Shown: one piece after another, positions 1 to 12,240 of the stretch
Layout of the letters: every line of letters starts with the position of its first letter
How positions within the stretch are numbered: the first letter of the stretch is position 1
DNA from: Eudorina sp. 2006-703-Eu-15
Lineage: Eukaryota > Chlorophyta > Chlorophyceae > Chlamydomonadales > Volvocaceae
Assembly (NCBI GenBank): GCA_003117195.1
Contig: BDSI01000057.1
Location: 682,001 to 746,000 of the forward strand
Reading direction: 5' to 3'
DNA: 64,000 bases
Translations under genes and position numbers: made by a program
Notes under the pieces: model-generated
The model's database searches: none
The model's input: the letters and a program-made list of their open reading frames with translations, nothing else
What the model was told of the DNA's origin: nothing

Positions 1-410
1 CTCGTGGCCTCCACGTGGAGCTCCGACCGCGTCGCCGAATGCCCAGGCCGCTCTGCAGCTGTTGCTGTGTTGTCGATATGTCGAAGGGTGCAATGCTGCC
101 GTAGTGTTCGATGCTGCCGTAGTTGCGCAGCTAGCTTTGGCGCGTCTGCCGTACCCTGCGCGCGCCACCCCGCAGCTGCGCCCGGGGCCCTTGATCCGGG
201 CGCCATTCGCGCCAAGCCGTCGCTCACCCATTAGACTTCACATTGAACCGAAAGAAACCAGTTGTGGCCCAACGACGCGTGTGACTAGTATGACTCCGTC
301 CACCCCCGATCGCTGCGGGGCCCCGCCATCACGTCGTACCTTGACCGTTGCCGTACATCGGGTTGCCATCCCGGCTGACCACGCCCCCTCCCCCCCTCGC
401 ACCACCCCAG

Positions 411-1425
411 GCCTACGCGACCTCCGTGGCCGACGCCATCACCCAAGGGGGCAGCGCCGCAGCGCAGGCGTACGGCGCCGCGTTCGCACAGGTACGGATG
501 GGTCGTACATTCGAACGGCCGACATCATCTGCGTCGATCACCTTGTGTTTTAGTCCATATAAGTTGGCCGCGCCGGCCGTGTCGGCTAGGCCGGAACGTT
601 GGCTCCGAAGGCTCATTGGGTGCCGGCGCCGAATCGCGCTTGTAACCGGGCGTCAACGAGTTACAATCTCCCGACATTCCTTAGGATGGCCCCGCCTAAC
701 GGGCTTATTCTTTTTTCAATTTAACCCCCTACCGGATGTCCTCTTGCACATCCCACTTGAGCTGGTGGCCCGCATTGCCCGCATTGCCCAGACCCCTCTG
801 CTACCGCCGGTCTCGCACACACACGCACCCCACACCCCGCATCCCCCGCCCCCTCCTCCTCCTCCCCCGCCCCCTCCCCCCCCCGCAGGCCGCCTCCGCC
901 GGTGGCGCCCAGGCGGACGGTCTTGTGGCCGCCACCGCCGTGGCCCTCTGCAGCGGCGGCGCCACCGCCACCGCCTACAGCGAGGCCTTCTCCGTGGCCA
1001 TCTCCACCAACCCCGACGGCTGTACCGTCCTCACCGAGGCCTTCGCCCGCGCCTACGCGCAGTGCGGCCCCAGCGGCAGCGCAGCCGTGGCCGAATCGGG
1101 CACCTCCGTGCAGGTGCTCAACGACTGCGCAAGCAGGGGGACACCCGTGGCGCAGCAGGTCGTGGTGCCCACCGGGCCGGCGGTCCCGGCGCCCGCGCCG
1201 GCCACACCGCCGCTCCCGCCGCCGCCGCCGACACCGGAAAGTGCGCCCGCACCCCCGCCGCCGGAGGTACCTCCCACGGGAACCGGCACGGGCGGCCTGC
1301 TCTTCCCCTTCCCGTTCGTGCCCTTCCCGCCCTTCCCCACCATCCCGCCCATCGAGCCGATCACCTTCCCGCCCGAGGGGTACCTGAGCGCACCTGATAC
1401 GACGGGCACTCCCAGCAGCCCGTGA
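411..1425 (+). CDS. 3' part of a secreted-type Ala/Gln-rich protein (5' end outside window)
   Basis: Two exons are visible, 411-491 and 889-1425, with stop TGA at 1423-1425. Exon 411-491 encodes 27 residues starting AYATSVADAITQ and is phase 0 at both ends. Exon 889-1425 encodes an Ala/Ser-rich module with several Cys, then a Pro-rich tail ending in Ser-Ser-Pro. Acceptors are CCCCAG and CCCGCAG; the donor after 411-491 is GTACGG. Both exons have near-identical partners in the complete paralogue downstream (7897-7977 and 8181-8446), which gives the frame and suggests that the missing 5' part carries a signal peptide and repeats. After GTPVAQ the two proteins diverge completely. No known domain is recognised. 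An extracellular or cell-wall role is inferred from composition and the paralogue. Confidence 0.65.
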
Positions 1426-1884
1426 GGCGGTACGGAGCCATCCAGTGCGTGGGTGATGGGAAGCAGGGGAGGGCCCGTGCTCCGCCGTCGCATCTCGCTT
1501 GCGGCTGCGCGGATGGAACTGCGTGCCGCATGTACGGTCGGTCGGCAACTTGGCATGTGCACGTCCGCGGTAACTTCCATTCATGTGCACGTGCAGGCGG
1601 TCACATGCATGTGCGCGACTTCGATTCCGCGATAGGTATGCGTCTCGTGGGCTGCGCGGCGAGGCGATAACTTTTCCCAACACATTGACACGTATCGGTC
1701 GGGAGGGCTCTTCTTTTTTTTGTTTCACGGGAAGCATGTACGACACCCACGCACACATGTACGTCAAGGGAGACGAGCATTACATGACATCCCATCAAAT
1801 CACATCACCCTGTGGCGCGTGGGACGCAGGGGGTGAATGTGCCGTACACCGGGGGCGCGCTCGTCCAAACCCGTGCTTCATTCG

Positions 1885-1889
1885 TGTAA
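1885..1889 (+). terminator. Candidate poly(A) signal TGTAA
   Basis: TGTAA, the usual poly(A) signal of chlamydomonadalean genes, lies about 460 nt after the stop codon at 1425. It is assigned by motif and position only. Confidence 0.35.
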
Positions 1890-2278
1890 GAACCTTGTAG
1901 GTCAGGAAAACGTTGCTTGGAGCCTCGGCTCAAGAGGAAATAAGTTGTGGTAGGGTCGCTGAACCGTCATGATACGTCATGATAGATGCTGATGTTGGTG
2001 TTGGTTTCTGACTGTGGGGTTTTCGGGGGGAGGGGAGGGGTGCTTGCGCGGACCGCGCGGGCCCTCCAAAAATACAGCAGGGGGGCAGATGGACAGGAAG
2101 ATGTTGCGCTCAATTTTCTTTTTGTTTTCCCGATGTGGGCGTCGCGGCGTCGGGGTGTGTATGTGGTCATCACGTGTGTATGGTGTGTATGTGGTCGTGG
2201 ATGGGGGCCCCGTGGTGGGTCGCAGCCTGCGCTGTGCGGGGAGCGGGCGGGGGCAGGGCGTTCCCCGGTGTTGCCACG

Positions 2279-2421
<143 letters not shown>

Positions 2422-4122
2422 GGGGGGGCCGCTGCTCGGACGGCGAGCCGAGCTGACGTACCTACGTGGTCCTCGTGATGTGGTCGTGAGGTTCATTGAA
2501 GCCCCCCCACACACACATGTTCCCTCCGACCTGATATTTTCGAACTGCGATCTCGCGACGACGTGCGCCATACATCATGCTTATGTTGTGCGGTGCGTGC
2601 ACCAACACGTACAGGGTTGCTGTGCGATGCCGTACAGTGCCGTGCACGGTTTGCACTTGTACGGTTGTTTGTACGGATGGATCACAGTGCACGTGAGCTG
2701 CATGTGTTGGACTGGTCCGCTTTGAGCTGTTTTGAAAATGGCGTCATGTCATGCCTTGTGGCGTCGCAAACGGAGAATGCTGTTTGATTGTACAGCATGT
2801 ACGGCTGGTCGCACGGCAAACATGTGCACCGTACAGAAGTCAAGCGCACAGATGGAGCCGAGTCGTGAAATCATGCACGCACCCCATTGTGGGGTGCTAG
2901 CTAGCGCAAAGGCTTGAAGACACCGCGACGCGGCGGACGTCGACGTCGTCCAGGAGCCGACGGAGGCGCCGAGGCGCCGAGGCGCCGTGCTTCCAATTTC
3001 GAGCGGGGGAGACCACGCCGCACCGATGTGGGTCGGTTGCAGCGGAAACCCAAATAGACGGGAGCGATTTGGGTCAGCAGATATATAGACTTCCGCGGAG
3101 CACCGCTCCGTCCTAAAGAGAGAGAATGAGAGGGGGGGTTACTTGCCCGACCCGAACCGTGAAAATGACACCATACTAAGTCACATGCAGCACGCAGAAT
3201 GTGATAATTGCGCGAGGGCAATCCACGCCGCCGGTGACCCGTGGATGGGCGGACGGGTCGCCCGCCCGTGTGCATGGCAGCGCGCGGGTCGTACATATCC
3301 AACGCCACACCATCGATCGCGCGCGGGCGAGATGATCGGCAGGGCTGGAGCGCGTTAGCCTGTACTGCTGTTCCGTAGCCGGCGGTGCAAGGGTGCCGCG
3401 GCCACGTATGCCACCTAAACGCAACCTGCACATGGCATTAATTGCGTCGCGTTCCGAAAACGTGACATTCACTGCTGCTGGGTGGTTCCACGCCGAGCTG
3501 AAGCTGACCCACAGGAATGGTCCTGAAACACAAAATAAAAGCAAAGACTAGGCCCAAGCACGGTGATGCCGGATGCAGGTCTGCGGACCCGGCAAGCTGC
3601 TGCACAGCTGTCGCGCTGCGTACGACTGCGCCGGCTCGGCTCCCGCCTAAACGTCATGCGACGGAGTGCGTACCGGAAGGGTTTCGGAGCGAGGGCGGAA
3701 CGCGTGATAAAAAGCGGGATGTGGCTGGGCGAGGCCGCAGCCCCCCCACATTCCTGTTCCGATTTTTCGTTTAGGACCTCATTCGAAGTTTGCCGCAGAA
3801 CGCCATCTCTTCAGGAGCGGGGCGGGACGGAGCGGTTGGTTGCCTGCTTCGCGCGGGGCCCATTATTCAGGCTCCAACATACATTGTCGCGCATTCCAGG
3901 GACAACTCAGTTTTCCTGGAGTTTCCTGACCCAGCCGCTGAACGCAAGAGGTCAAGAGCCCGGGCCCCGGCGTACGCCTTGCGCGGCGGTGATCCGCCCT
4001 GACCCACTCTCTACTCGTTCAGGTCACTGCGCCCGAGGCTGGGCCCCGCGAAGCCGGAGCGTGCACGCACCCAACCTCCTGGGCTGCTCGCCGTGCAGTG
4101 ATACGTTTGCCCAGAGGTCAAG

Positions 4123-7100
4123 ATGGCCGCGGCCGCGCGGCGCCCAGCTTTTAGGGCGGCGGCCATTTTCGCGGTCGCGCTCGCGGTGGCAATCGCCGCA
4201 GCTTGGCTGGCGGCGCCCGGTGCCCTCGGCAGGCCCCTTCCCGCCAACAAGGACTTGAACCTGGGTAAGAGAGCCTCAAGCACTATTTGAATGTGTTTGC
4301 GCAAGCAGCATTGGTTGCCGGGATGCGGGAAAACATTTCGCGCGAGCAGACTGCATGCAAGACGGAAGTCCGGTGCACCGTTTGGGACGCATGTCTGTTG
4401 TCGGTTTGAACACCTCCCGCAGCAATGACAGAAGTCCGCGCGTTATGCCGTTAATTATTCCGATATGTTTGGGTGCTGTTATGTATCCGCTGGGGGTGCA
4501 GTGCCCTGACCAGCGAGCTTTTCGCGCCAGAGGCCGCGACGCGATGTATGTGCTGCCGCGTCATTCCTGATGACTGCTGCAAACCGCCGATATTCAATAC
4601 GGTGATGACCTGCTCTTGGCTGAGTGCTGCGGCAACCCATCTGATTTCTATCATGTCTACATTGCCTTGCGCGCGCCAAACTATGCCGCACTGTCCGCAG
4701 GTCATCAGGTGTATCGTCTCCAGGCCCGCATGCTGCTGGTCTCGCCGTTTGTCGTAGACACGAACGCGCTTTCAAAGATTTTCGGTAACACCGACAACAG
4801 TCACAGCGACAATGGTAAAAGCGACAATGGTAACAGCGGCAATAATGGTAAGAGCGACCAGAACGGCAACAACGGTAACAACGACAAAACCGGTAATAGC
4901 GAGAGTGATAACAACGATGACACCAGCGGCGACGGCGGCGACGTCAGCTCGCTCCTACCGGTAACAACCGGCACCGCTGACACCACCGACGGCGGCGACG
5001 TCAGCTCGCTCCTACCGGTAACAACCGGCACAACTGACACCACCGACGGCAGCGACGTCAGCTCGCTCCTACCGGTAACAACCGGCACCGCTGACACCAC
5101 CGACGACGGCGACGTCAGCTCGCTCCTACCGGTAACAACCGGCACCGCTGACACCACCGACGGCGGCGACGTCAGCTCGCTCCTACCGGTAACAACCGGC
5201 ACAACTGACACCACCGACGGCAGCGACGTCAGCTCGCTCCTGCCGGTAACAACCGGCACCGCTGACACCACCGACGACGGCGACGTCAGCTCGCTCCTAC
5301 CGGTAACAACCGGCACAACTGACACCACCGACGACGGCGACGTCAGCTCGCTCCTACCGGTAACAACCGGCACCGCTGACACCACCGACGGCGGCGACGT
5401 CAGCTCGCTCCTACCGGTAACAACCGTCACAACTGACACCACCGACGGCGGCGACGTCAGCTCGCACCTACCGGTAACAACCGGCACAACTGACACCACC
5501 GACGGCACCGATTCGCAGGATCAGACTGCCACCACCGACACCGGCAGCAGCGGCGGCGAAGAAACCTCGCAGCCGCAGGATCAGACTGCCACCACCGACA
5601 CCGGCAGCAGCGGCGGCGAAGAAACCTCGCAGCCGCAGGATCAGACTGCCACCACCGACACTGGCAACGGTAACATCACTGAAGCCGCAAGCGGTACGAC
5701 AACCAATGAGGGCGGTACAGCATCGGAAAGCGGCAACACCACTGAAGCCGCAGGCGGTACGACAACCACTGGGGGCGGTACGGCAATGGAAAGTGGCAAC
5801 ACCACTGAAGCCGCTGGCGGCACGACAACCAATACCACAGAGACGTTACCTGTCGGCACAGCTGAAGGCGGTACGGCAACGGAAAACGGCAACACGACGG
5901 CTGGCGGCGACGTAAACACCACGGTTGTGTTTGTGCCCGTCAACGTGACCGTCCCCGCCCTCAACCGCACCGGGGTGGAGGCCCCCGAGGTGGTCCGCAA
6001 CGGAACGCAGATCGCGGAGCAGGCGCTCAACGGAACCATAACGCCAATCGCACAGGTACGATGCATCGTACGATGCCGTACGGGGCCGTACAGCACGGCG
6101 CGCGGGTGACCGTCGCGGTGGAGCGATGGTGATCAGGGATTTCTGTTCGAACGGTGCTTCCGAGCCACCAGCGGTGTCCCTGTGTCGGACCGTAAATGAA
6201 TGCCCGCCTGGCTGCTGACGAATGGTGAATGAATGTGCCAGATGCGTCGGAACTTGGGAGGTTCTCCCAGTGAACTTGTATGTGAACGCGAATACAACGG
6301 GCGGCTGGTAAAACATATGTGAAGTAATATAAATAAATGATGTTGCAGTGGGCATCGCTTGTCATCGGGCACTGGACATGAATGAATGAATGAACGTTAC
6401 AGCGGACCCCAAAGGGATCGACGGTGTATACCAGGGCAAGCCCCAGCAGGCCCCACATGGACATGTACATGGTGTTGTGCGGTACGCTTCGGCACCAGAT
6501 CCGTGAACCAGCAGGCGTCGTACATCAGACCCACACAGGCAGCTGCGCAGCGGGTGAACCCCCTCACCTCACTTCTGACATGCGCCCCGCTACCGGACAC
6601 TGGGCATCTTCCTTCCCACCATAACCATCGTCATCCCCCCTCTTCCCCGCCCTTGCCTCCGCTGCAGGACATCACGGGCCTCTTCGCCGCCAACGCGACC
6701 GCCAGCGCCGCCGCCAGCGTCATCAGTGCCGTACAGAGTGGCGACGCTGCCAGCGCGGGTGCGGCGCTGCTGGCGGCGGCCGCCGGGGGCCGGGCGGCGG
6801 CGAGTGCGGTGGCGGCGGCGACCGTACAGGCGGCCACGCAGGACGTCGCAGTGGGTCCTGGGGGTTGGGGTTGGGTTGGGAGGCAGGAGGACGGGTGTCG
6901 AGGCGGGGTACAGGTTGTTGAGCTGCACACCGGCTCTCCGGTTGCTGCATAGGCCGTACAGGTATTGTGTCGTACTGTCGTACAATGGATGGCGGTCAGG
7001 ATGCGTTTGTCCTCCCATGGTCTCGCCCAGGGCCCCATCCGGGGGGCTGCCGCACTGCACAGCGTGTGCGCCACGAAAGGAATATTTTGCCGGCGCATGG

Positions 7101-8612
7101 TGACCGTACACCTGACAGTTCGCAGTTGACTGTCGTGCACGTTCGCGTGGGTGTGTTCGTTGCGCAGTTCTGGGGTATCTTGCACAGGAAAGGTCGCGCC
7201 GCGGGGTTCCCCACTTGGTGTTGCTGCGTCACCTGCGCAGCAGCCAGAGCGGGTCCGCCTCCTCCTCCTCCTCCTCCGCGTTACACGGCCGCCGCTCAAA
7301 ACCCCCGCCCGCTGCGTGCCGGACCGCCCTGTGCTCCGCCGCAACCCAGCCAACGCCCTCCTCCTCTTGAGACCTGTGCTCCTCCTCGCCTCCACCTCCC
7401 CCGCAAACTCTTCTTCCACCTTCCCCCCTCCCTACCCTTCCCTCCCTCCAGGCCACCGCCCAGGCCCTGGCCCAGTCCGCGGTCCTGGCCAGCAGTGTGG
7501 GGGCGGTGGACGTGTTCGCGCAGGCGCAGGCGCAGGCCTTCGCAGCGGCCACCAGCAGCGGCAGCCAGGCGACACAGGTGCGGGGTAGGGGGAGGGGGAC
7601 AAACATCGGGCGTCGTGATACAGAATTATAAGAATGGATGATTGCTAGAGCGAGCCTTAACCGAGGGATCATCGGCGAATCAGTACACCTGCCGTACGTT
7701 CCGTACCATTCATCCGGAGATGGCTGCGTGGACACCGTGCTGCGGCGCACCGCCAACGCCGCGTTCCTGATGGCATCACTTGAGGGCGGTTCGCAGCTAG
7801 ATACATACCGAGCGAGTTGTCGTGCCTTGACCGTTGCCGTACATCGGGTTGCCATCCCGGCTGACCACGCCCCCTCCCCCCCTCGCACCACCCCAGGCCT
7901 ACGCGACCTCCGTGGCCGACGCCATCACCCAAGGGGGCAGCGCCGCAGCGCAGGCGTACGGCGCCGCGTTCGCACAGGTACGGACGAGTCGTACATCCAA
8001 TCAGCCGGCATCATCCTGGCCGAAAACCAACAACATTCATGTGGTTTGTTCCACCTGACTTCACCTCGCCGGCCGTGCTGGCTAGGTCACAACGTTGACT
8101 CCGGAGCCTCTTCCTCCTCCCCCGCCCCCTCCTCCTCCTCTCCCTCCTCCACCCCCGCCCCCGCCCCTTAACCCCCGCAGGCCGCCTCCGCCGGTGGCGC
8201 CCAGGCGGACGGTCTTGTGGCCGCCACCGCCGTGGCCCTCTGCAGCGGCGGCGCCACCGCCACCGCCTACAGCGAGGCCTTCTCCGTGGCCATCTCCACC
8301 AACCCCGACGGCTGTACCGTCCTCACCGAGGCCTTCGCCCGCGCCTACGCGCAATGCGGCCCCAGCGGCAGCGCAGCCGTGGCCGAATCGGGCACCTCCG
8401 TGCAGGTGCTCAACGACTGCGCAAGCAGGGGGACACCCGTGGCGCAGCCAATCAGGGTGCCGACGTCCTCGTTCAATTCCGCTTCTGAATCGACGCCGTA
8501 CGACTGGAGCAACGGTTTCTCGTTCCCGGGTTTCGACTTCCCTCCGTTGGGCTCCCTGGAGTTCCCGTCATTCCCTGGGTTCCAGTCGCAGTCCGGCGCT
8601 GCTGGCGGTTAG
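4123..8612 (+). CDS. Secreted modular Ser/Thr- and Ala/Gln-rich protein, about 772 aa
   Basis: Six exons: 4123-4264, 4701-6055, 6668-6850, 7452-7577, 7897-7977, 8181-8612. All phases agree and sum to 773 codons including the stop. The N-terminus (two Arg, then a long Ala/Val/Ile/Leu stretch, then Pro-Gly-Ala-Leu-Gly) is a signal peptide. Exon 2 encodes an Asn/Asp/Ser region, ten 19-residue repeats (GGDVSSLLPVTTGTADTTD type), 20-residue repeats, then 21-residue Thr/Glu/Gly repeats. The last four exons are phase 0 at their shared borders; three of them encode Ala-rich helical modules, most ending in Gln at CAG|GT. The final exon has four Cys and a Phe/Pro/Gly/Ser tail. Composition suggests an O-glycosylated wall or matrix protein (inference). 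The start ATG is the only one that opens the signal peptide. No catalytic motif is seen. Confidence 0.7.
4936..5505 (+). repeat. 57-nt coding minisatellite, 10 copies
   Basis: Ten tandem units of 57 nt encode GGDVSSLLPVTTGTADTTD with variation at the first two residues (GG, GS, DG) and at residue 15 (Ala or Thr). Copies 2-3-4 and 5-6-7 repeat the variant order GG, GS, DG, so three-unit blocks were probably duplicated. The last two copies carry single changes (TTVT and SSHL). Confidence 0.95.
5515..5850 (+). repeat. 60-nt and 63-nt coding tandem repeats
   Basis: Two identical 60-nt units (QDQTATTDTGSSGGEETSQP) plus a partial third are followed by about three diverged 63-nt units of the TTEAAGGTTT type. 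They continue the Ser/Thr-rich domain of the same exon. Confidence 0.9.
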
Positions 8613-9594
8613 CAGACAGGATCGATACTGAAGCCAACATAATGAAAGAGAAGAAGCTAGGCTTTGAAATGAATGGTGTCGAGCGGCGAACCTCGCTTTC
8701 CTTGGTTGGCTGCTGCTGCATGTTGTGGGGGAGAAACCTCGCTCACCAGGGGGGAGGAGGCCCGCCCCCCGATGTCTTTGGTGATGCGCTACCAACGCAT
8801 GGATTTAGCTTCACTGGCTGATCATTAACGGACGTCCGCAACAATAGCATACAACAACAACCGCGTGTAATCCGGCGGCGTTTGTTGGTTGGTTGGTTAA
8901 TTGTTCCTTCGTTTCTTCCCGCGTACGTGTTTAGGGAGCGCTCGAGGCATATGCCATGCATGGGCACGCACAGGCTGCTCGCTGGAGGCAGGCATCCAGG
9001 GTTATGGAAGGGGATGAAGGGCGGTAGGTGTTCAAACAGGGTGTGGTGCACGAATCGGATCGGGTGTATGGGTGTAGTTGGCGGCCTGGCTGGCAGATGG
9101 ATGCCGCGCGCCGTACATTCGTGCTAGTATTGCGCGGCAGTACATGCCGTACATGCGACGCAGCGATTCATTGGGCGGCAACGAAGTCGGCTAGGTAGGT
9201 AATGGGGGCAGTGCGCGTGCGGACGAGCGTTTGACCTCGTCTGACGGCGTTCCGGGGGGCACATATCCATTGTCGTAGAGGCAGGCAGCGAGGGCATATC
9301 AGTGTTAAGGAGTTCAGGGCTTGCTTCTAGGTACTCTAGGAAGACGTTGATCATCGAGTGTGGTACCGTTAATGCCTTGTTACCTATGTAGAATGTGTGT
9401 CGGCGTTGTTGGTTGATGCGGGCCCTGGACCGTTAACCTCCCGTGTAGGATGTAGCTAGCTTACCGAGCTTGACAACTGGAGAAGAAGTGCAGCAGCTTG
9501 CTCGTTTTTTGTTTGTGGGGGCCTCAGGGGGGTCGGTATTGAGAGCTTGAATTCAGGAATGCCACAGCGAACGGAACGCCGATGCTGTAACTAA
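8613..9594. other. Intergenic: 3' region of the secreted-protein gene and 5' region of the LRR-like gene
   Basis: Apart from the TGTAA motif I see no exon with acceptable splice borders and no repeat of note. In-frame TAA at 9592-9594 directly precedes the next ATG. Confidence 0.45.
8866..8870 (+). terminator. Candidate poly(A) signal TGTAA
   Basis: TGTAA lies about 254 nt after the stop at 8612 of the secreted-protein gene. Motif-based assignment. Confidence 0.4.
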
Positions 9595-11205
9595 ATGCGG
9601 ACGCTGTCGTGTTATGGTCAAGATAAGCTGATTACAGCGCTGCAGCGCGATGGCAGATTGAAGGCAGCTCGGATAGCTTGCCGCGCGCTGCGGGACGCTG
9701 TCGATGGCGGCATCCACAGCCTGCGTGTGATCGTTTGCCATGAGGACCAGGAGCGCGTGGAGTCTGGGGAAATTTTTCCGCTGGCGCGCTGGCCGCAGCT
9801 GCACAGTCTGAACTTCATCATCGAAGCGGGTTGTGGTGACACTTGTCTGCCCTTCACGGTGCCCTTCCTGTTTCAGCAGCCAGTCTGCCTGCAGCGCATC
9901 CGCAACCTCCGCTTGAAGCCGGATTTCACATTCGTTGGCTGGACACCAAACACGCTCCAGTGGACAAAGGACACTGCAGCGGGCATGTCCGTGCTACTTT
10001 CCAACGTGGCCGGGCTCCGCCACCTAGAGCTGTGCATTCCGCTCCCCGTGATGCCGCTGCAACAACGGCTCTTTTACGGTACATTGGCATCCTTGCCGCA
10101 GCTCGAGGAGCTTCACTTTGGTTGTAATGCTATTTCGCGGCTGGACATGCTGCCCAGGGGCCTGAAGCGGCTTCAGATGGACGCGTGCTGCGTGCTTGGC
10201 GTAACTGCATGCTTAGCTACCGGGTTTCAGCGCTTCCACTTGCTGGAGGAACTGGAGCTACATTGCGCGTCCTCGAGTCCAGCCCCCGCCCGCTATTTCT
10301 TCGACTCGCTGCCGCCAAGCCTGCACACATTAAACCTGGTCTCTTCTCTGGTCACATTTAACCAGAATGCTGCCGACGTGGTCATGATGCTGACGCTGGA
10401 GTCCGGGTGCATCACGATGCTCCATGTCCAGCGCGGAGGCTTTGGCGACATGCTGCCGCAGGTCGCCAACTTTTGGAGCTCTGTGCTGAGTGGATGCCGG
10501 CCGGCGAGGGAGGCGCTGGCGCAGGGGGACGTCGACGGAGAAGTCGCCGTACAGGTGCACGTGCTCCCGGGCAAGTCATACATGAATTCGTTCTACTCCG
10601 AGGTACGCCCGAGCCAGCAACTGGGCCGCGGACCGCGAGGGTTGCGTGCGTGCGTCAGGGAGTTTTCAGTTCAACAGTGAGTAGGGGTTTGCCGACCGCG
10701 TTCCTCGGTCGTATGGCCCGTGACTGCGTGCACATGCTTGACGCACGAACGCTCGTCTTTCTGTGTTGCTGTGCTACAGAGCTTGCAACATCGCTAGACT
10801 GCCAGTTATCGACATGTGCACACACTAGTACATACATACTTCCAAACACACATCCAAAGGCGCACACGCACCGTTTCTACCGTCGCCGCACGCTGCTCCT
10901 CTCAACCCCCGAAGGCGGCACAGTGGTTCTGGGACATCGGCGTCGGCGGCAGTGAGGAGCAGCGGCTGCGGCTGCTGGTGGGTCTATGCTGCGAGCTGGC
11001 CGAGAACCCCCCCTGCTGGGACATCAGCCCAGACCCGGATGTGGAATTCTCCGACGGCATCTTGGGCTGGAAGATGTACAGCAGCAGTAGCAGCAGCGGT
11101 GACGAGGACTCGGAGGAAGCTGAGGACGCTGACAGCGTTACGCACATGCTGCACGAAGGTGGTGCTGATGATTACTATCACGATCATGACATGGTATTTC
11201 GATGA
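9595..11205 (+). CDS. LRR-like protein, two exons, about 430 aa
   Basis: Exon 1 is 9595-10602, ending GAG|GTACGC at phase 0. Exon 2 starts at 10915 (acceptor CGAAG) or 10924 (acceptor CACAG), both phase 0, and ends with TGA at 11205. An in-frame TAA just before the ATG fixes the first Met. Exon 1 contains irregular leucine-rich segments (LHSLNFII, LRHLELCI, LEELHFGC, LLEELELHC, LHTLNLV) spaced like degenerate LRRs. Exon 2 encodes a WFWDIGVGG segment, then an acidic Ser tail (SSSSSSGDEDSEEAEDAD) and a His/Asp-rich end. LRRs usually bind other proteins; no F-box or kinase domain is seen. The partner is unknown. The minus-strand gene at 57.6-61.1 kb is of similar style, but I cannot show homology. 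Confidence 0.7.
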
Positions 11206-11660
11206 GAACTAGAAGTGCACATCGTGGACAGCGATCCGCAATGGACGCGCACTGCGCAGCACCCCTCTGGGAGCTTTTGGACACCAGGTGGGGTCCATTG
11301 AGACTCAGAACCGCGGGGCATTTCAAGGAGGAGGAAGATCTGGCACACGGTCGCATGCCCAGTGACCTGTGAATTGCTGTATCATTTCTAAAGTAGTTTG
11401 TGTTGCTTCCGTGTTACACTTTCAGTGCAATATCCCCACGGCTCAAGATCCAGCGGCCGTCAGTCGCACAAGCGCCAGCACCGTCATCAGGACCGTCCCA
11501 CCCTCCTTGAGCAGTCGCTCACCTTCGGGCCCAGCTTGGCGGTCAGGATCACGGTAGCGAGTCTAGGCTTCGAGATATTACTGATTGCGGAAAACATACA
11601 GATTGGTGGCAGCGGAGTCTTGAACTCCGAACACAGTTAGTGTCTGACCATCGCACCCCA
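11206..11660. other. Intergenic stretch with a repeat fragment at 11391-11505
   Basis: Positions 11391-11505 match, in inverse orientation and with substitutions, 15232-15353 inside the large TIR element. It is therefore part of a dispersed repeat. No gene is seen. Confidence 0.6.
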
Positions 11661-12240
11661 CTGTCACGCCGATTGACTGCACCCGTCAGTTTACTGCTCC
11701 AATTCGGTTATTTGCGGTTAATGTGAGTTGTTGTGTGATTCGGTTGTCCGTTTCCTTTGGTTTCGGGACCATCACTGATGGTAGAGTGTCGTACTTGTTT
11801 GTCTTGTGATTTAGGTCGAGGCTTTGCCTTGGTGCTTTGTCTCGATTTGCTGGGAAAGCATGCGCGAAGAAGAAAAGACTCCTCGGCGCATGCGCGCACG
11901 TTGGCTGTTCCATTCAAAGGAGTCTGCATCAACATAAGATCAGAAATAACGTGCCATCGTGGAGGCAGCAGACACGCTGTTGTAGGTTCGCGACACCGGA
12001 GGCAAGGCCGAGGGTAGGATCAGCTGGCCGGTCCGTTGCAGAAGCGACGCCGCGCAGCTGTCCATAACGCTGATGTAAGCACTATGCGTGCAAATGATGA
12101 CAATGGAACAAGGGCTCGGTCCAGGAGATGAATGATGTGATGAACGACCTTACATGTCTCTTCCGCTAGGCCAGGTCCATAACCTAACGAAAGGGGCCTT
12201 CTGGTTGCTCATCGGCTATTGCCGAAGAGCAAATCGAGAC
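11661..12240 (+). mobile_element. TIR-type element fragment, copy 1
   Basis: It begins CTGTCACGCCGATTGACTGC. The first 191 bp (11661-11851) match 12892-13082 without a difference that I could find. The next part (11848-12240) is found inverted at 13070-13463. This inverted part is bounded by the 13-nt inverted repeat GTCTCGATTTGCT (11840-11852) and AGCAAATCGAGAC (12228-12240). No transposase frame is visible, so it is nonautonomous or a remnant. Confidence 0.7.

Noticed and set aside
4801..5508. Minus-strand open frame through the 57-nt repeat
   Set aside because: Any frame through this array stays open because units are multiples of three without stops; the plus-strand exon joins a signal peptide and matches the paralogue design.
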